A DNA stretch of 28,205 nucleotides from Solimonas sp047605265 (GTDB taxonomy: Bacteria > Pseudomonadota > Gammaproteobacteria > Nevskiales > Nevskiaceae): assembly GCA_047605265.1 (NCBI GenBank), contig JASGFY010000041.1, forward strand, positions 1 to 28,205, given 5' to 3'. A model generated the notes under the pieces. It was not told the DNA's origin. It did not search any database and worked only from the letters and a program-made list of their open reading frames with translations. Positions 1 to 8,377 of this stretch are shown here, piece after piece. The position numbers and the translations under genes are program-made. Every line of letters begins with the position of its first letter. The stretch's first letter is position 1.

Positions 1-387
1 CGCGAGCACGGCGCGCACCTCATCGGAGATATCGGCGGCGGCCGCGATGACGACGGCCGGCGCCAGCCGCGCGACGTCGCGCGCGATCGCCGCCGGCGAC
101 TGGAACGCATAAATCATCCGCACATGGCTGCCGCGGGCGATCAGGCCGAACAGCGCCGCGATCGCCGAGGGCCGATTGCGCGGCACGAAGCCGATCGGCG
201 CGTGCGCCGGGCAACCGCTGGCGGCGATCAGCGCCGCGACCTGCGTCGCGACGCGGGCCATATCGCCCCAGCTGAACCACTGTCCACCGAATTCGATCGC
301 CAGCTGCGTGGCGGGCCGTGCCAGCGCCTGCGCGCACAGCCGTTCGAGCCCGTTGAGGGATGGCGGCGGCGCGGAGCTGTCATGCAT
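1..387 (-). CDS. Acyl-CoA synthetase (AMP-forming), N-terminal part, cut by window edge
   Basis: This frame runs open from an ATG at 387 off the left edge, so about 129 N-terminal codons are visible. The translation has the look of the adenylate-forming acyl/aryl-CoA synthetase N-domain: a 'FGGQWFSWGDMARV' segment, then 'IGFVPRNRPSAIAALFGLIA', the usual region where these enzymes read 'vall.rN.pe.vaa.fgl..aG'. The AMP-binding P-loop and adenylation motifs would lie beyond the window. Family members activate a carboxylic acid to its CoA thioester using ATP. It starts 18 nt after the stop of the MFS transporter gene, with AAGG about 10 nt upstream, so the two are probably co-transcribed. Import followed by CoA activation is a common pairing. 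The substrate cannot be judged from this fragment. Confidence 0.72.
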   Translation of the reverse strand, partial: MHDSSAPPPSLNGLERLCAQALARPATQLAIEFGGQWFSWGDMARVATQVAALIAASGCPAHAPIGFVPRNRPSAIAALFGLIARGSHVRMIYAFQSPAAIARDVARLAPAVVIAAAADISDEVRAVLA

Positions 388-405
388 CGTTACCGACCTT
401 GCCGC

Positions 406-1773
406 TCAGACTTCGGCGGCGGCCACCGCCGCCCGCATGTGCTTGCGTCCCGCCAGCAGCAGCACGGCGGCCAGCGGCAGGGCGATGCCGATCACCGTGG
501 CCATGCCGTAGCCGATCGCCGCCTCGTTGTGGAACACATGATCCGAGATCGCGCCCATCAGCAGCGGGCCGAGGCTCAGGCCGAGCAGGCCGGTGGTCGC
601 CGAATAGAACGCCACGCCGGTGCCGCGCAGCGCGTTGGGCGTGACCAGGCTCAGCGCGGCGTTGCTGCAGGCGTTGAGCGAGCTGGTCAGCAGCTGGAAG
701 ATCGTGATGAAGACGATGAAAACCAATGGCGAGTGGCTGCTCAGTGCGATGATGGCGGCCGGCGTGGCGATGGCCACGCAGCTGCCGTACCAGAGGAACT
801 GCGCGTCCTGACGGCCGCGGCGCACCATCGCGTCGATGCAGCGGCCGCTGACGACGGGCCCGACGATGCCGCAGCCGCCCATGATCAGGCCGAGCGCGAG
901 GCCGATCTGCCCGAAATGCCAGCCGAACGCGCGGCCCATGAATGCGGCGTACCAGGTGCCGAGCCCGGTGACGACCAGCGATGCGAGACCGAAGCCGGCG
1001 TAGTGCGCGAAGAAAAAGCGTGGCTGCTTGCGGATGAACCTCAGCAGATCACGATACGCGGCAATGACGAAAGCCCGGCTCGCCGTCGCCGCGCGCCGGC
1101 CGCGGCGCAGCGGCTCGGGGATCGTGAACATCAGCAGCGCGATCAGCGCGCCGGGAATGCCGACGATGAAGAACACCGCCTGCCAGGAGCGCACGTCGCC
1201 GATCAGCGGCAGCGCGACGCTGCTGTGCTTCGATACCGCTTCGATGATCAGGCCACCGAACAGGAAGGCGCAGCCGCCGCCGATCGTCGAGCCGATCGAA
1301 TAGATCGCGATGGCCAGCGTCAGGCGCTCGCGCGGGAACAGGTCGGTGAGCATCGACGTCGCGGCCGGCGACAGCGCCGCCTCGCCGGCGCCGACGCCGA
1401 CGCGCGCCGTCAGCAGATGCCAGAAGTTCTGCGCGGCGCCGCACAGCGCCGTGGCGATCGACCAGATCGAGACGCCGGCGAAGACGACCCAGCGCCGGCT
1501 GAAGCGGTCGGTGACGGCGCCGGCGACGAGGCCGAACAGGCAGAAGGTTACGGCGAACGCGAAGCCGTTGAGCAGGCCGAACTGCGTGTCGGAGATGCCG
1601 AGGTCGGCCTTGATCGGGCCGACCAGCAGCGAAATGATGAAGCGGTCGAGCACCGACAGCCAGTACATGAGGGCCAGCACGCCGGTCGCGTACCACGCGA
1701 TCGCCCGCGACGGATAGGAGACCGGCGAGGCCGCCTCGGTGGCATCGGCGGCGGGTGCGCCGGCTTCGTACAT
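406..1773 (-). CDS. MFS transporter, spinster-like
   Basis: This 455-residue protein is a major facilitator superfamily inner-membrane permease. Starting at ATG 1773 gives a ribosome site GAGGAG 6 nt upstream; the frame is open further upstream, but that part crosses the promoter region and looks non-coding. After a short polar N-terminus (about 25 residues) come regularly spaced hydrophobic helices. MFS motif A is clear around residues 83-94 (Gly-rich loop, then 'TDRFSRRW'). A conserved 'GVGAGEAALSPAATSMLTD' stretch with a Glu in helix 4 is typical of the spinster-like MFS members often found next to catabolic genes. It is followed in the same direction by the acyl-CoA synthetase. A shared palindrome (1834-1851) lies between it and the divergent operon. 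Uptake of an organic acid is the likely role; efflux cannot be excluded. Confidence 0.88.
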   Translation of the reverse strand: MYEAGAPAADATEAASPVSYPSRAIAWYATGVLALMYWLSVLDRFIISLLVGPIKADLGISDTQFGLLNGFAFAVTFCLFGLVAGAVTDRFSRRWVVFAGVSIWSIATALCGAAQNFWHLLTARVGVGAGEAALSPAATSMLTDLFPRERLTLAIAIYSIGSTIGGGCAFLFGGLIIEAVSKHSSVALPLIGDVRSWQAVFFIVGIPGALIALLMFTIPEPLRRGRRAATASRAFVIAAYRDLLRFIRKQPRFFFAHYAGFGLASLVVTGLGTWYAAFMGRAFGWHFGQIGLALGLIMGGCGIVGPVVSGRCIDAMVRRGRQDAQFLWYGSCVAIATPAAIIALSSHSPLVFIVFITIFQLLTSSLNACSNAALSLVTPNALRGTGVAFYSATTGLLGLSLGPLLMGAISDHVFHNEAAIGYGMATVIGIALPLAAVLLLAGRKHMRAAVAAAEV

Positions 1774-1833
1774 CGCGATCTCCTCATTTATGTTTTTGCA
1801 GCCGGCCGAGCCTACTCGCGCCGCGCGGCTGAA

Positions 1834-1851
1834 ATCAACAACGGCGTTGGA
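1834..1851. promoter_or_regulatory. Operator-like palindrome, site 1 of the shared motif
   Basis: Sequence ATCAACAACGGCGTTGGA. Half-sites CAACA and CGTTG are separated by 4 nt, so 7 of the 8 core positions of AACA-N4-TGTT match. It lies between the divergent MFS gene and the 2016 operon and ends 3 nt upstream of a good -35 box for the rightward promoter. The same motif recurs in at least five other promoter regions of the window. Confidence 0.6.
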
Positions 1852-1854
1852 TAT

Positions 1855-1884
1855 TTGCCACCCGGAACGGCCGTCGCTTACACT
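1855..1884 (+). promoter_or_regulatory. Predicted sigma-70 promoter for the 2016-6537 operon
   Basis: TTGCCA (1855-1860), an 18-nt spacer and TACACT (1879-1884) form a plausible -35/-10 pair pointing at the gene starting at 2016. Transcription would begin near 1891. The operator-like palindrome directly abuts the -35 box on its upstream side, centred near -48, a position used by activators. Prediction by eye only. Confidence 0.45.
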
Positions 1885-2015
1885 CGTTAGCAAATTCGCC
1901 GCAGAAAATCGCCGTTGAAGAGGGCCGGTCTTTAGTCGCGCGCGAGCGTGCGTCCGGAGCCGACAGAAACCTCCGCGATCCGGCGCCCTTAGAAGACTCG
2001 TGGAGGAGCCTTGAG

Positions 2016-2666
2016 ATGAAGTCGGAGCATGAGCCTGCGCCGCGCATCGCGCCCATGATGCCCGATCAATGGGACGACAGCGCCCGCGATGCGCTGCGCG
2101 CCTTTCCGTCGAGCTTCGATTTCGTGATGAAAGGCTGGGATGCCGGCGATCGCGAAGTGCGCGGCATCAACGTCCTCGGCACGCTCGCGCACTATCCCGC
2201 GCTGGCGAAAGCCTATTGCACGTTCAACGCGCACGTCGCCGCCGCGAGCACGCTGGAGCGGCGCGACCGCGAGATCGCCATCCTGCGCCTGAGCTGGCTG
2301 CGGCATGCCGAGTACGAGTTCATCCAGCACCTGATCCTCGGCAAGCGCGCCGGACTGACCGACGAGGAATTGGAGCGGCTGCAGCACGAGCAGGGCGCCG
2401 ACGCGCCGGGCTGGTCGGCGGAGGACGCCGATCTGGTACGCGCGGTCGACGAGCTGCGGGCGCTGTCGCGGATCACGCCGGCCACCTGGGCGCGGCTGGC
2501 GCGGCGCTACAGCCAGGCGCAGATGCTCGATCTGCTGTTCCTGGTCGGCTGCTACGACACGCTGGCCCTGGTGCTCAACAGCATCGGCACGCCGATCGAA
2601 GCCGGCGCGCCGCCGCTGGCCGAGGCGACGCGCGAGCGCCTGCGGACGTCGAAGGCCGCCGTCTGA
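2016..2666 (+). CDS. Carboxymuconolactone decarboxylase-like protein (AhpD fold)
   Basis: This 216-residue protein belongs to the CMD/AhpD-like family. Start ATG 2016 has GGAGGAG about 9 nt upstream. The family core runs from about residue 50 to 120: 'LERRDREIAILRLSWLRHAEYEF' followed by 'H105...GKRAGLTDEELERL'. The E101-x3-H105 arrangement is conserved in CMD proteins, while the CxxC redox pair of AhpD-type peroxidase partners is absent. A redox role like AhpD is therefore unlikely, and a lyase or isomerase-like role on a ring or lactone is more plausible, although many family members are uncharacterised. It is the first gene of an operon leading into the dissected 2-oxoacid dehydrogenase, 49 nt before the next gene. 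Confidence 0.82.
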   Translation: MKSEHEPAPRIAPMMPDQWDDSARDALRAFPSSFDFVMKGWDAGDREVRGINVLGTLAHYPALAKAYCTFNAHVAAASTLERRDREIAILRLSWLRHAEYEFIQHLILGKRAGLTDEELERLQHEQGADAPGWSAEDADLVRAVDELRALSRITPATWARLARRYSQAQMLDLLFLVGCYDTLALVLNSIGTPIEAGAPPLAEATRERLRTSKAAV

Positions 2667-2715
2667 CGTCGCGGATCCGAACGTGGACCGTGGCGCAGCC
2701 GCCGAGGGTGGAAGA

Positions 2716-3075
2716 ATGTCCCGCTATCTGTTCGTGGTGCACAGCAACGCGGCCGAGGGCCGCGAGCAGGAATATCAGGATTACATGACGAAGCACGTCG
2801 ACGACATCCTCGCGCTGCCCGGCGTGATCTGGGGACGTCGCGGCGCCGTCGCGCGGGCACAGGCGCGCCCGGCGCCGGACGCGCATCCCCATACGCACAG
2901 ATTCATCACCGTGTTCGAAGTCGAGACCGCCGATCTGCAGGGCTTCATCGACGAGATGAACGCCCGTGTCATGTCCGGCCGCATCGCGCGCAGCCGTGCG
3001 GTCGCCGACGCTGTGCCGGTATTTTGGGACGTGCTGCAGATGGACCCGGCGAGCGCCGCGCAGGCCAGCGCCTGA
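2716..3075 (+). CDS. Small dimeric alpha-beta-barrel (EthD-like) protein, copy 1
   Basis: This is a 119-residue protein. Start ATG 2716 is chosen because GGTGGAAG precedes it and because its first residues match the next gene's product. It opens 'MSRYLFVVHSNAAEGREQEY', has a Tyr/His-containing 'YMTKHVDDILALPGVIWGRR' segment, and later 'HRFITVFEVETADLQGF', the strand-helix-strand pattern of EthD-like ferredoxin-fold proteins. The following gene encodes a clear paralogue. Family members are small dimeric enzymes or accessory factors often found with oxygenases and decarboxylases; no specific reaction can be assigned. The gap to the next gene is 6 nt, so tight co-expression is expected. Confidence 0.68.
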   Translation: MSRYLFVVHSNAAEGREQEYQDYMTKHVDDILALPGVIWGRRGAVARAQARPAPDAHPHTHRFITVFEVETADLQGFIDEMNARVMSGRIARSRAVADAVPVFWDVLQMDPASAAQASA

Positions 3076-3081
3076 GGGGTC

Positions 3082-3402
3082 ATGCCGCGCCATGTCTTCG
3101 TCGTTCACACCAACGCGGTCGACGGCCGCGACGACGAGTTCAACGCCTGGTATTCGGGGCCGCACCTCGACGATCTGCGGCGCCTGCCGGGCGTCGTCTC
3201 GGCACGGCGCTTCCGCCTCGCCGCTGCGCAGGTCCGCGATGCGCCGTCGCCGCACCGCTATCTGGCCATCTATGAAATCGACACCGACGATCCGCAGGAC
3301 TTCGCGCGCGAACTGCTCGCCCGCGCCGGCACCGAGCTGCTGGCGACGAGCGCCGCCCTCGCGCCGGATGCGTCGGCCTATCTCTGGGAGAGCATTGAAT
3401 GA
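3082..3402 (+). CDS. Small dimeric alpha-beta-barrel (EthD-like) protein, copy 2
   Basis: This 106-residue paralogue of the preceding product opens 'MPRHVFVVHTNAVDGRDDEF', continues 'YSGPHLDDLRRLPGVVSARRF' and then 'HRYLAIYEIDTDDPQDFAREL', matching copy 1 position by position but lacking its His-rich insert. A GAGGGG ribosome site overlaps the stop codon of copy 1. Its own stop overlaps the next start (ATGA at 3399-3402), suggesting translational coupling to the E2 core gene. The 'W/YxxxH' element near residue 27 is the usual place for a ligand-facing His in EthD-like proteins. The tandem pair suggests either a heterodimer or two related substrates. Function is unknown. Confidence 0.7.
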   Translation: MPRHVFVVHTNAVDGRDDEFNAWYSGPHLDDLRRLPGVVSARRFRLAAAQVRDAPSPHRYLAIYEIDTDDPQDFARELLARAGTELLATSAALAPDASAYLWESIE

Positions 3403-4148
3403 GTGATACCAAGCCCGCCGCTCCGCCGCTGCCGTGGCCGGAAGAGGATTTCTCGGTCTACGGCCAGGTCGAGGCGAAAAAGGTCGGCAAGATCCAGCAC
3501 TACGTCGGCCGCGTGATGCAGCGCAACTGGACCTCGATTCCGCACGTCACGCACAACGACGAGGTCGACATCAGCGGCTTCGAGCAGCGCCGCAAGGCGT
3601 GGAACGCCGCGCATCCGGATCAGAAGCGCACGTTGCTGCCGGCGCTGGTCAAGGTGGCGGTCGTTTCCTTGCAGAAATTCCCGCAGTTCAACGTCTCGCT
3701 GTCGGCCGACGGCGCGACGCTGTTCCAGAAGGGCTACTACCACATCGGCATTGCCGTCGACGTGCCGTCGGGCCTGCTGGTGCCGGTGATCCGCGACTGC
3801 GACAAAAAGAGCGTCGGCGAGATCGCCGACGAGATCGTGAAGATCTCCGAGAAGGCGCGTACCAAGGGCCTGTCGGTCGCCGAGATGTCGGGCGGCTGCT
3901 TCTCGCTGTCGTCGCTCGGCCACATCGGCGGCACCAGCTTCTCGCCGATCATCAACGCGCCGGAAGTGGCGATCCTCGGCATCACGCGCGCCGCCGAGCG
4001 CTTCGTGCCGGACGCCGACGGCAGGCCGGTGCTGAAGTCGTTCCTGCCGCTGTCGCTCTCCTACGACCACCGCGTCATCAACGGCGCCGACGCCGCGCGC
4101 TTCACGCGCGCGTTCGCCGACGCGCTCGCGGGTTTCGAATTCAATTGA
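3399..4148 (+). CDS. E2 catalytic core of a 2-oxoacid dehydrogenase complex, without lipoyl or E1/E3-binding domains
   Basis: This 249-residue protein corresponds only to the dihydrolipoyl acyltransferase domain. The N-terminus (residues 1-30) matches the segment just before the catalytic domain in AceF-type E2, so the gene is cut exactly at a domain boundary and no lipoyl or peripheral-subunit-binding domain is encoded. Diagnostic stretches are 'RNWTSIPHVTHNDEVDIS', 'SLSSLGHIGGTSFSPIINAP' and the active-site motif 'SYDHRVINGADAARF' with His224 and Asn228. Most E2 proteins have Asp in HxxxDG; Asn is, to my recollection, found in Azotobacter E2p, so activity is plausible. It would transfer an acyl group from lipoyl-lysine to CoA. 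The start overlaps the previous stop by 4 nt. A fused E1 and a free lipoyl protein follow. Confidence 0.9.
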   Translation: MSDTKPAAPPLPWPEEDFSVYGQVEAKKVGKIQHYVGRVMQRNWTSIPHVTHNDEVDISGFEQRRKAWNAAHPDQKRTLLPALVKVAVVSLQKFPQFNVSLSADGATLFQKGYYHIGIAVDVPSGLLVPVIRDCDKKSVGEIADEIVKISEKARTKGLSVAEMSGGCFSLSSLGHIGGTSFSPIINAPEVAILGITRAAERFVPDADGRPVLKSFLPLSLSYDHRVINGADAARFTRAFADALAGFEFN

Positions 4149-4162
4149 ACTACACTGTTGGA
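4145..4162. promoter_or_regulatory. Operator-like palindrome, site 3 of the shared motif
   Basis: Sequence TTGAACTACACTGTTGGA: GAACT-ACAC-TGTTG, 7 of 8 core positions. It overlaps the stop codon of the E2 gene and contains a TACACT -10-like hexamer (4151-4156). It lies in the only sizeable gap (90 nt) inside this operon, upstream of the E1 gene, which suggests an internal regulated promoter that can express E1 plus the lipoyl protein separately. Confidence 0.52.
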
Positions 4163-4238
4163 TGGAAAAAGGCTTCAACTGCGGTTGGGCCGTTGCGGCC
4201 TTGACAGGCATCGACCAGGAAAAGATCAGGACATCAGC

Positions 4239-6275
4239 ATGCAAGCAAAAGCCAATACCGGCCTGGGCATCGCGCCCGAGACGCTGGTCGGGATCTATCG
4301 CCAGATGGCGCGCATCCGCGCCGTCGACAAGGGCATTCAGGCGGGGCTGTCGGCCGGCAAGTTCCTGTTCTCGTACTGGCCGTCGACCGGCCAGGAAGTG
4401 ATTCCGGCGGCGATCTCGCAGCTGATCGGCGCGCGCGACTACATGGTGACCACGTACCGCGGCATTCACGATCAGGTCGCCAAGGGCCTCGAACTCGAAG
4501 GCCTGTTCGCCGAAGCGCTCGGCCGCGCGACCGGCATCAACAAGGGCAAGGGCGGCGCGCCACACATTTCCGATCCGGCGTCGGGCTCAATGCTGACCAC
4601 GGCCATCGTCGGCGCCGGCGCGCCGATCGCCAACGGCCTGGCGTTCGCCGCCAAGTCGCGCGGCGAGGACCGCGTGACCATCGTCAACTTCGGCGACGGC
4701 GCGACCAGCATCGGCGCCGTGCACGAGGCGATGAACTTTGCTGGTAGCTGGAAGCTGCCGGTGATCTTCCTCTGCCAGAACAACCAGTACGGTGAATACA
4801 CCCGGCTCGCCGACTACACCGCGAGCCAGGATTTCGCGTCGCGCGCCGCCGGCTACGGCTTCAAGGGCGTCAAGCTCGACGGCAACGATCCGGTCGCGTT
4901 CTACAACGGCATGAAGGACGTGATCGCCGAGATTCGCGCCGGCCACGGCCCGATCTTCGTCGAGGCGACGACCTACCGCCTCGGCCCGCATGCCGGCGTC
5001 GGCGACAACCACAACGCGCCCAAGGAAGAACTGCAGGCCGGCAAGGACGCGTGGCCGGTGCCGCGCACGCGCGCGCGGCTGATCGAATCCGGCATCGCCA
5101 CCGAAGCGCAGCTCGCCGAGATCGAGGAAGCCGCGCGCGTCGAAGTCGAGACCGCGATGGAGAAGGCGCTCGCCGCGCCGAACACGCCGGCTTCGGAAAC
5201 GCTGGTCGACGTCTACGCCGACGTCGAGGACGTGCCGGTGCGCGGCCGGTATCCGCGCCGCGAAGCCGAGGTCGAACCGGCCGGCGAGCGCAAGAACATG
5301 CTGATGCTCGAAGCCGTCATCAACGCGCAGGCCACGGCGATGGAGCTGGACCGCGGCGTCGTCGCGTTCGGCGAGGACGTCGGCAAGCCGGGCGGCGTAT
5401 TCGGCACGTCGAAGGGCCTGCAGGAGAAGTTTGGAAAAGACCGCGTGCTCGACACGCCGATCGCCGAGCAGGCGATCATCGGCGCCGGCGTCGGCGCGGC
5501 GCTGGTCGGCATGCGCCCGATCACGGAGATCATGTTCAACGACTTCGCCGGCGTGTGCATGGACCCGATCTTCAACCACGCCGCCAAGCAGCGTTTCATG
5601 TCCGGCAATGCCACGCACGTGCCGATGGTGATCCGCATGATGGTCGGCGGCGGCATCGGCGGCTTCGGCGCGCAGCACTCGCAGTCGCTCGAAGCGTGGT
5701 TCGCGCACGTGCCGGGCCTCAAGGTCGTCATGCCGAGCACGCCGTTCGACGCCAAGGGCCTGCTGCTGAGCAGCATCTTCGACGACGATCCGGTCGTGCA
5801 TCTGGAATCGATCAAGCTGCTGCGCGGCATCAAGGGCGAGGTGCCGCTGGCGGACTACCGCATCCCGCTCGGCGTCGCCAAGCTGCGCCGCGAAGGCAGC
5901 GACATCACGATCGTGTCGTACGGCTGGGAAGTGCACGAGTGCGTCAAGGCGGCCGACGAGCTGCAGAAGGACGGTATCAGCGTCGAGGTCATCGATCTGC
6001 GCACGCTGCTGCCGATCGATTACGCGCGCGTGCTCGACTCCGTGAAGAAGACGCGCCGCGCGCTCGTCGTGCACGCGGCGACCGAGTTCGGCGGCTTCGG
6101 CGCGGAGATTGCGAGCACGATCGCCGAGGAGCAGTTCTCGACGCTCAAGGCGCCGGTCGGCCGCCTCGGCGCCGCGTTCGCGCCGATCGGCTACTCTCGC
6201 GACATCGAAATGAACCAGATTCCGAGCGCGCCGGCGATCGCCGCCCGCGTCCGCGAAATCCTTTCCTTCAAGTAA
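4239..6275 (+). CDS. Fused E1alpha-E1beta subunits of a 2-oxoacid dehydrogenase (thiamine diphosphate-dependent)
   Basis: This 678-residue protein joins the two E1 chains that are usually separate. Residues 1 to about 330 are E1alpha: 'GLSAGKFLFSYWPSTGQEVIPAA', 'NKGKGGAPHISD' and the thiamine-diphosphate motif beginning GDG at 152-154 and ending NN at 181-182. A linker with many charged residues leads into E1beta from about Lys352: 'AFGEDVGKPGGVFGTSKGL', 'TPIAEQAIIGAGVGAAL', 'GGGIGGFGAQHSQS' and the C-terminal transketolase domain. E1 decarboxylates a 2-oxoacid and reductively acylates lipoyl-lysine. ATG 4239 is chosen because alpha homology begins right after it; AGGA lies about 9 nt upstream. 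The substrate class (pyruvate-, acetoin- or branched-chain-like) is undetermined. No E3 gene is nearby. Confidence 0.92.
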   Translation: MQAKANTGLGIAPETLVGIYRQMARIRAVDKGIQAGLSAGKFLFSYWPSTGQEVIPAAISQLIGARDYMVTTYRGIHDQVAKGLELEGLFAEALGRATGINKGKGGAPHISDPASGSMLTTAIVGAGAPIANGLAFAAKSRGEDRVTIVNFGDGATSIGAVHEAMNFAGSWKLPVIFLCQNNQYGEYTRLADYTASQDFASRAAGYGFKGVKLDGNDPVAFYNGMKDVIAEIRAGHGPIFVEATTYRLGPHAGVGDNHNAPKEELQAGKDAWPVPRTRARLIESGIATEAQLAEIEEAARVEVETAMEKALAAPNTPASETLVDVYADVEDVPVRGRYPRREAEVEPAGERKNMLMLEAVINAQATAMELDRGVVAFGEDVGKPGGVFGTSKGLQEKFGKDRVLDTPIAEQAIIGAGVGAALVGMRPITEIMFNDFAGVCMDPIFNHAAKQRFMSGNATHVPMVIRMMVGGGIGGFGAQHSQSLEAWFAHVPGLKVVMPSTPFDAKGLLLSSIFDDDPVVHLESIKLLRGIKGEVPLADYRIPLGVAKLRREGSDITIVSYGWEVHECVKAADELQKDGISVEVIDLRTLLPIDYARVLDSVKKTRRALVVHAATEFGGFGAEIASTIAEEQFSTLKAPVGRLGAAFAPIGYSRDIEMNQIPSAPAIAARVREILSFK

Positions 6276-6306
6276 GCAAGCAAAACTGAACAAGGCTGAA
6301 CTTCCA

Positions 6307-6537
6307 ATGGCGACCGCACTGACCATTCCGAAACTCGAAATGTCGATGACCGAAGGCACGTTGACCGAATGGCTGGTCGCCGATGGCGCGACCGTCAAGG
6401 AAGGCGATCCGATCTACTCGCTGGAAACCGGCAAGTCGGTCCAGGAAATCGCCGCGCCGGCGTCCGGCACGCTCAAGCACAAACTGCCGGCCGGCGACAC
6501 GCTCGACGTCGGCACGGTGATCGGCGAGATCGTCTGA
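6307..6537 (+). CDS. Free-standing lipoyl-domain protein
   Basis: This 76-residue protein is a complete single lipoyl/biotinyl beta-barrel and nothing else. It begins 'TALTIPKLEMSMTEGTL', the typical strand 1-2 pattern of E2 lipoyl domains. The lipoylation lysine is Lys43 in 'SLETGKSVQEI', where the usual motif is 'ETDKA'; lipoyl rather than biotin attachment is expected, since biotin sites read 'AMKM'. It closes with 'GDTLDVGTVIGEIV'. It starts 31 nt after the E1 gene and ends the operon before a strong terminator. It most likely serves as the mobile swinging-arm substrate for the fused E1 and the domain-stripped E2 core, much as GcvH does in the glycine cleavage system. Function is inferred from context. 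Confidence 0.88.
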   Translation: MATALTIPKLEMSMTEGTLTEWLVADGATVKEGDPIYSLETGKSVQEIAAPASGTLKHKLPAGDTLDVGTVIGEIV

Positions 6538-6543
6538 CGCATT

Positions 6544-6644
6544 CGTCATTGCGAGCAGGCCGCAGGCCGACGAAGCCTCCAGCTTCGGCACCTGATCGGG
6601 CTGCGCAGCTGGATGGCTTCGTCGCTGCGCTCCCCGCAATGACG
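6544..6644. repeat. Long imperfect inverted repeat (REP/MITE-like)
   Basis: The arms start CGTCATTGCG (6544) and end CGCAATGACG (6644). Each arm carries a CGACGAAGCC-like core and an AGCTGGA/TCCAGCT inner end; about 40 nt per arm pair with few mismatches, around an inner loop of roughly 20 nt. Similar 'CGTCATTGCGAG...' palindromes are familiar as interspersed non-coding repeats in many bacterial genomes. It sits just after the lipoyl gene and before the terminator. Confidence 0.75.
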
Positions 6645-6684
6645 GACTAGAAATACGGGCGCCGTCGTCGGCGCCGCAAAACGA

Positions 6685-6715
6685 AAAGGCCCGGTCGGGA
6701 ACCGACCGGGCCTTT
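6685..6715. terminator. Bidirectional intrinsic terminator
   Basis: A perfect 14-bp stem (AAAGGCCCGGTCGG / CCGACCGGGCCTTT) around a GAA loop, with A and T runs on the two flanks. It lies between the convergent lipoyl gene (ends 6537) and mmsA (ends 6735) and can serve both. Confidence 0.9.
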
Positions 6716-6734
6716 CCTGTTGCTGCCTGCCGTC

Positions 6735-8252
<1,518 letters not shown>

Positions 8253-8377
8253 GGTCGGACTCGTTGCGCTCTGGGGATTCGCCTATTTTACGCTGCGGTC
8301 GGGCGCTCAAGGCCAATGAGTTACACTGCCCGCGATATGAGCCGTGCCAATATCACGAAAGCCAGCACCCGCATCGC

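Noticed and set aside
1834..1851. KstR-type steroid operator
   Set aside because: KstR sites have AAC-N2-GTT type cores with a shorter spacer; the window motif consistently has AACA-N4-TGTT.
124..1890. Long open frame opposite the MFS gene
   Set aside because: It is Arg/Ala/Gln-rich with no family-like segments, while the opposite strand encodes a clear transporter; it is an artefact of GC-rich codon use.
4587..6398. 603-codon frame antisense to the E1 gene
   Set aside because: No recognisable domain; the sense strand encodes E1 with thiamine-diphosphate motifs.
6307..6537. Biotin carboxyl carrier protein instead of a lipoyl protein
   Set aside because: The modified lysine is in ETGKS, not AMKM, and no carboxylase genes are nearby.
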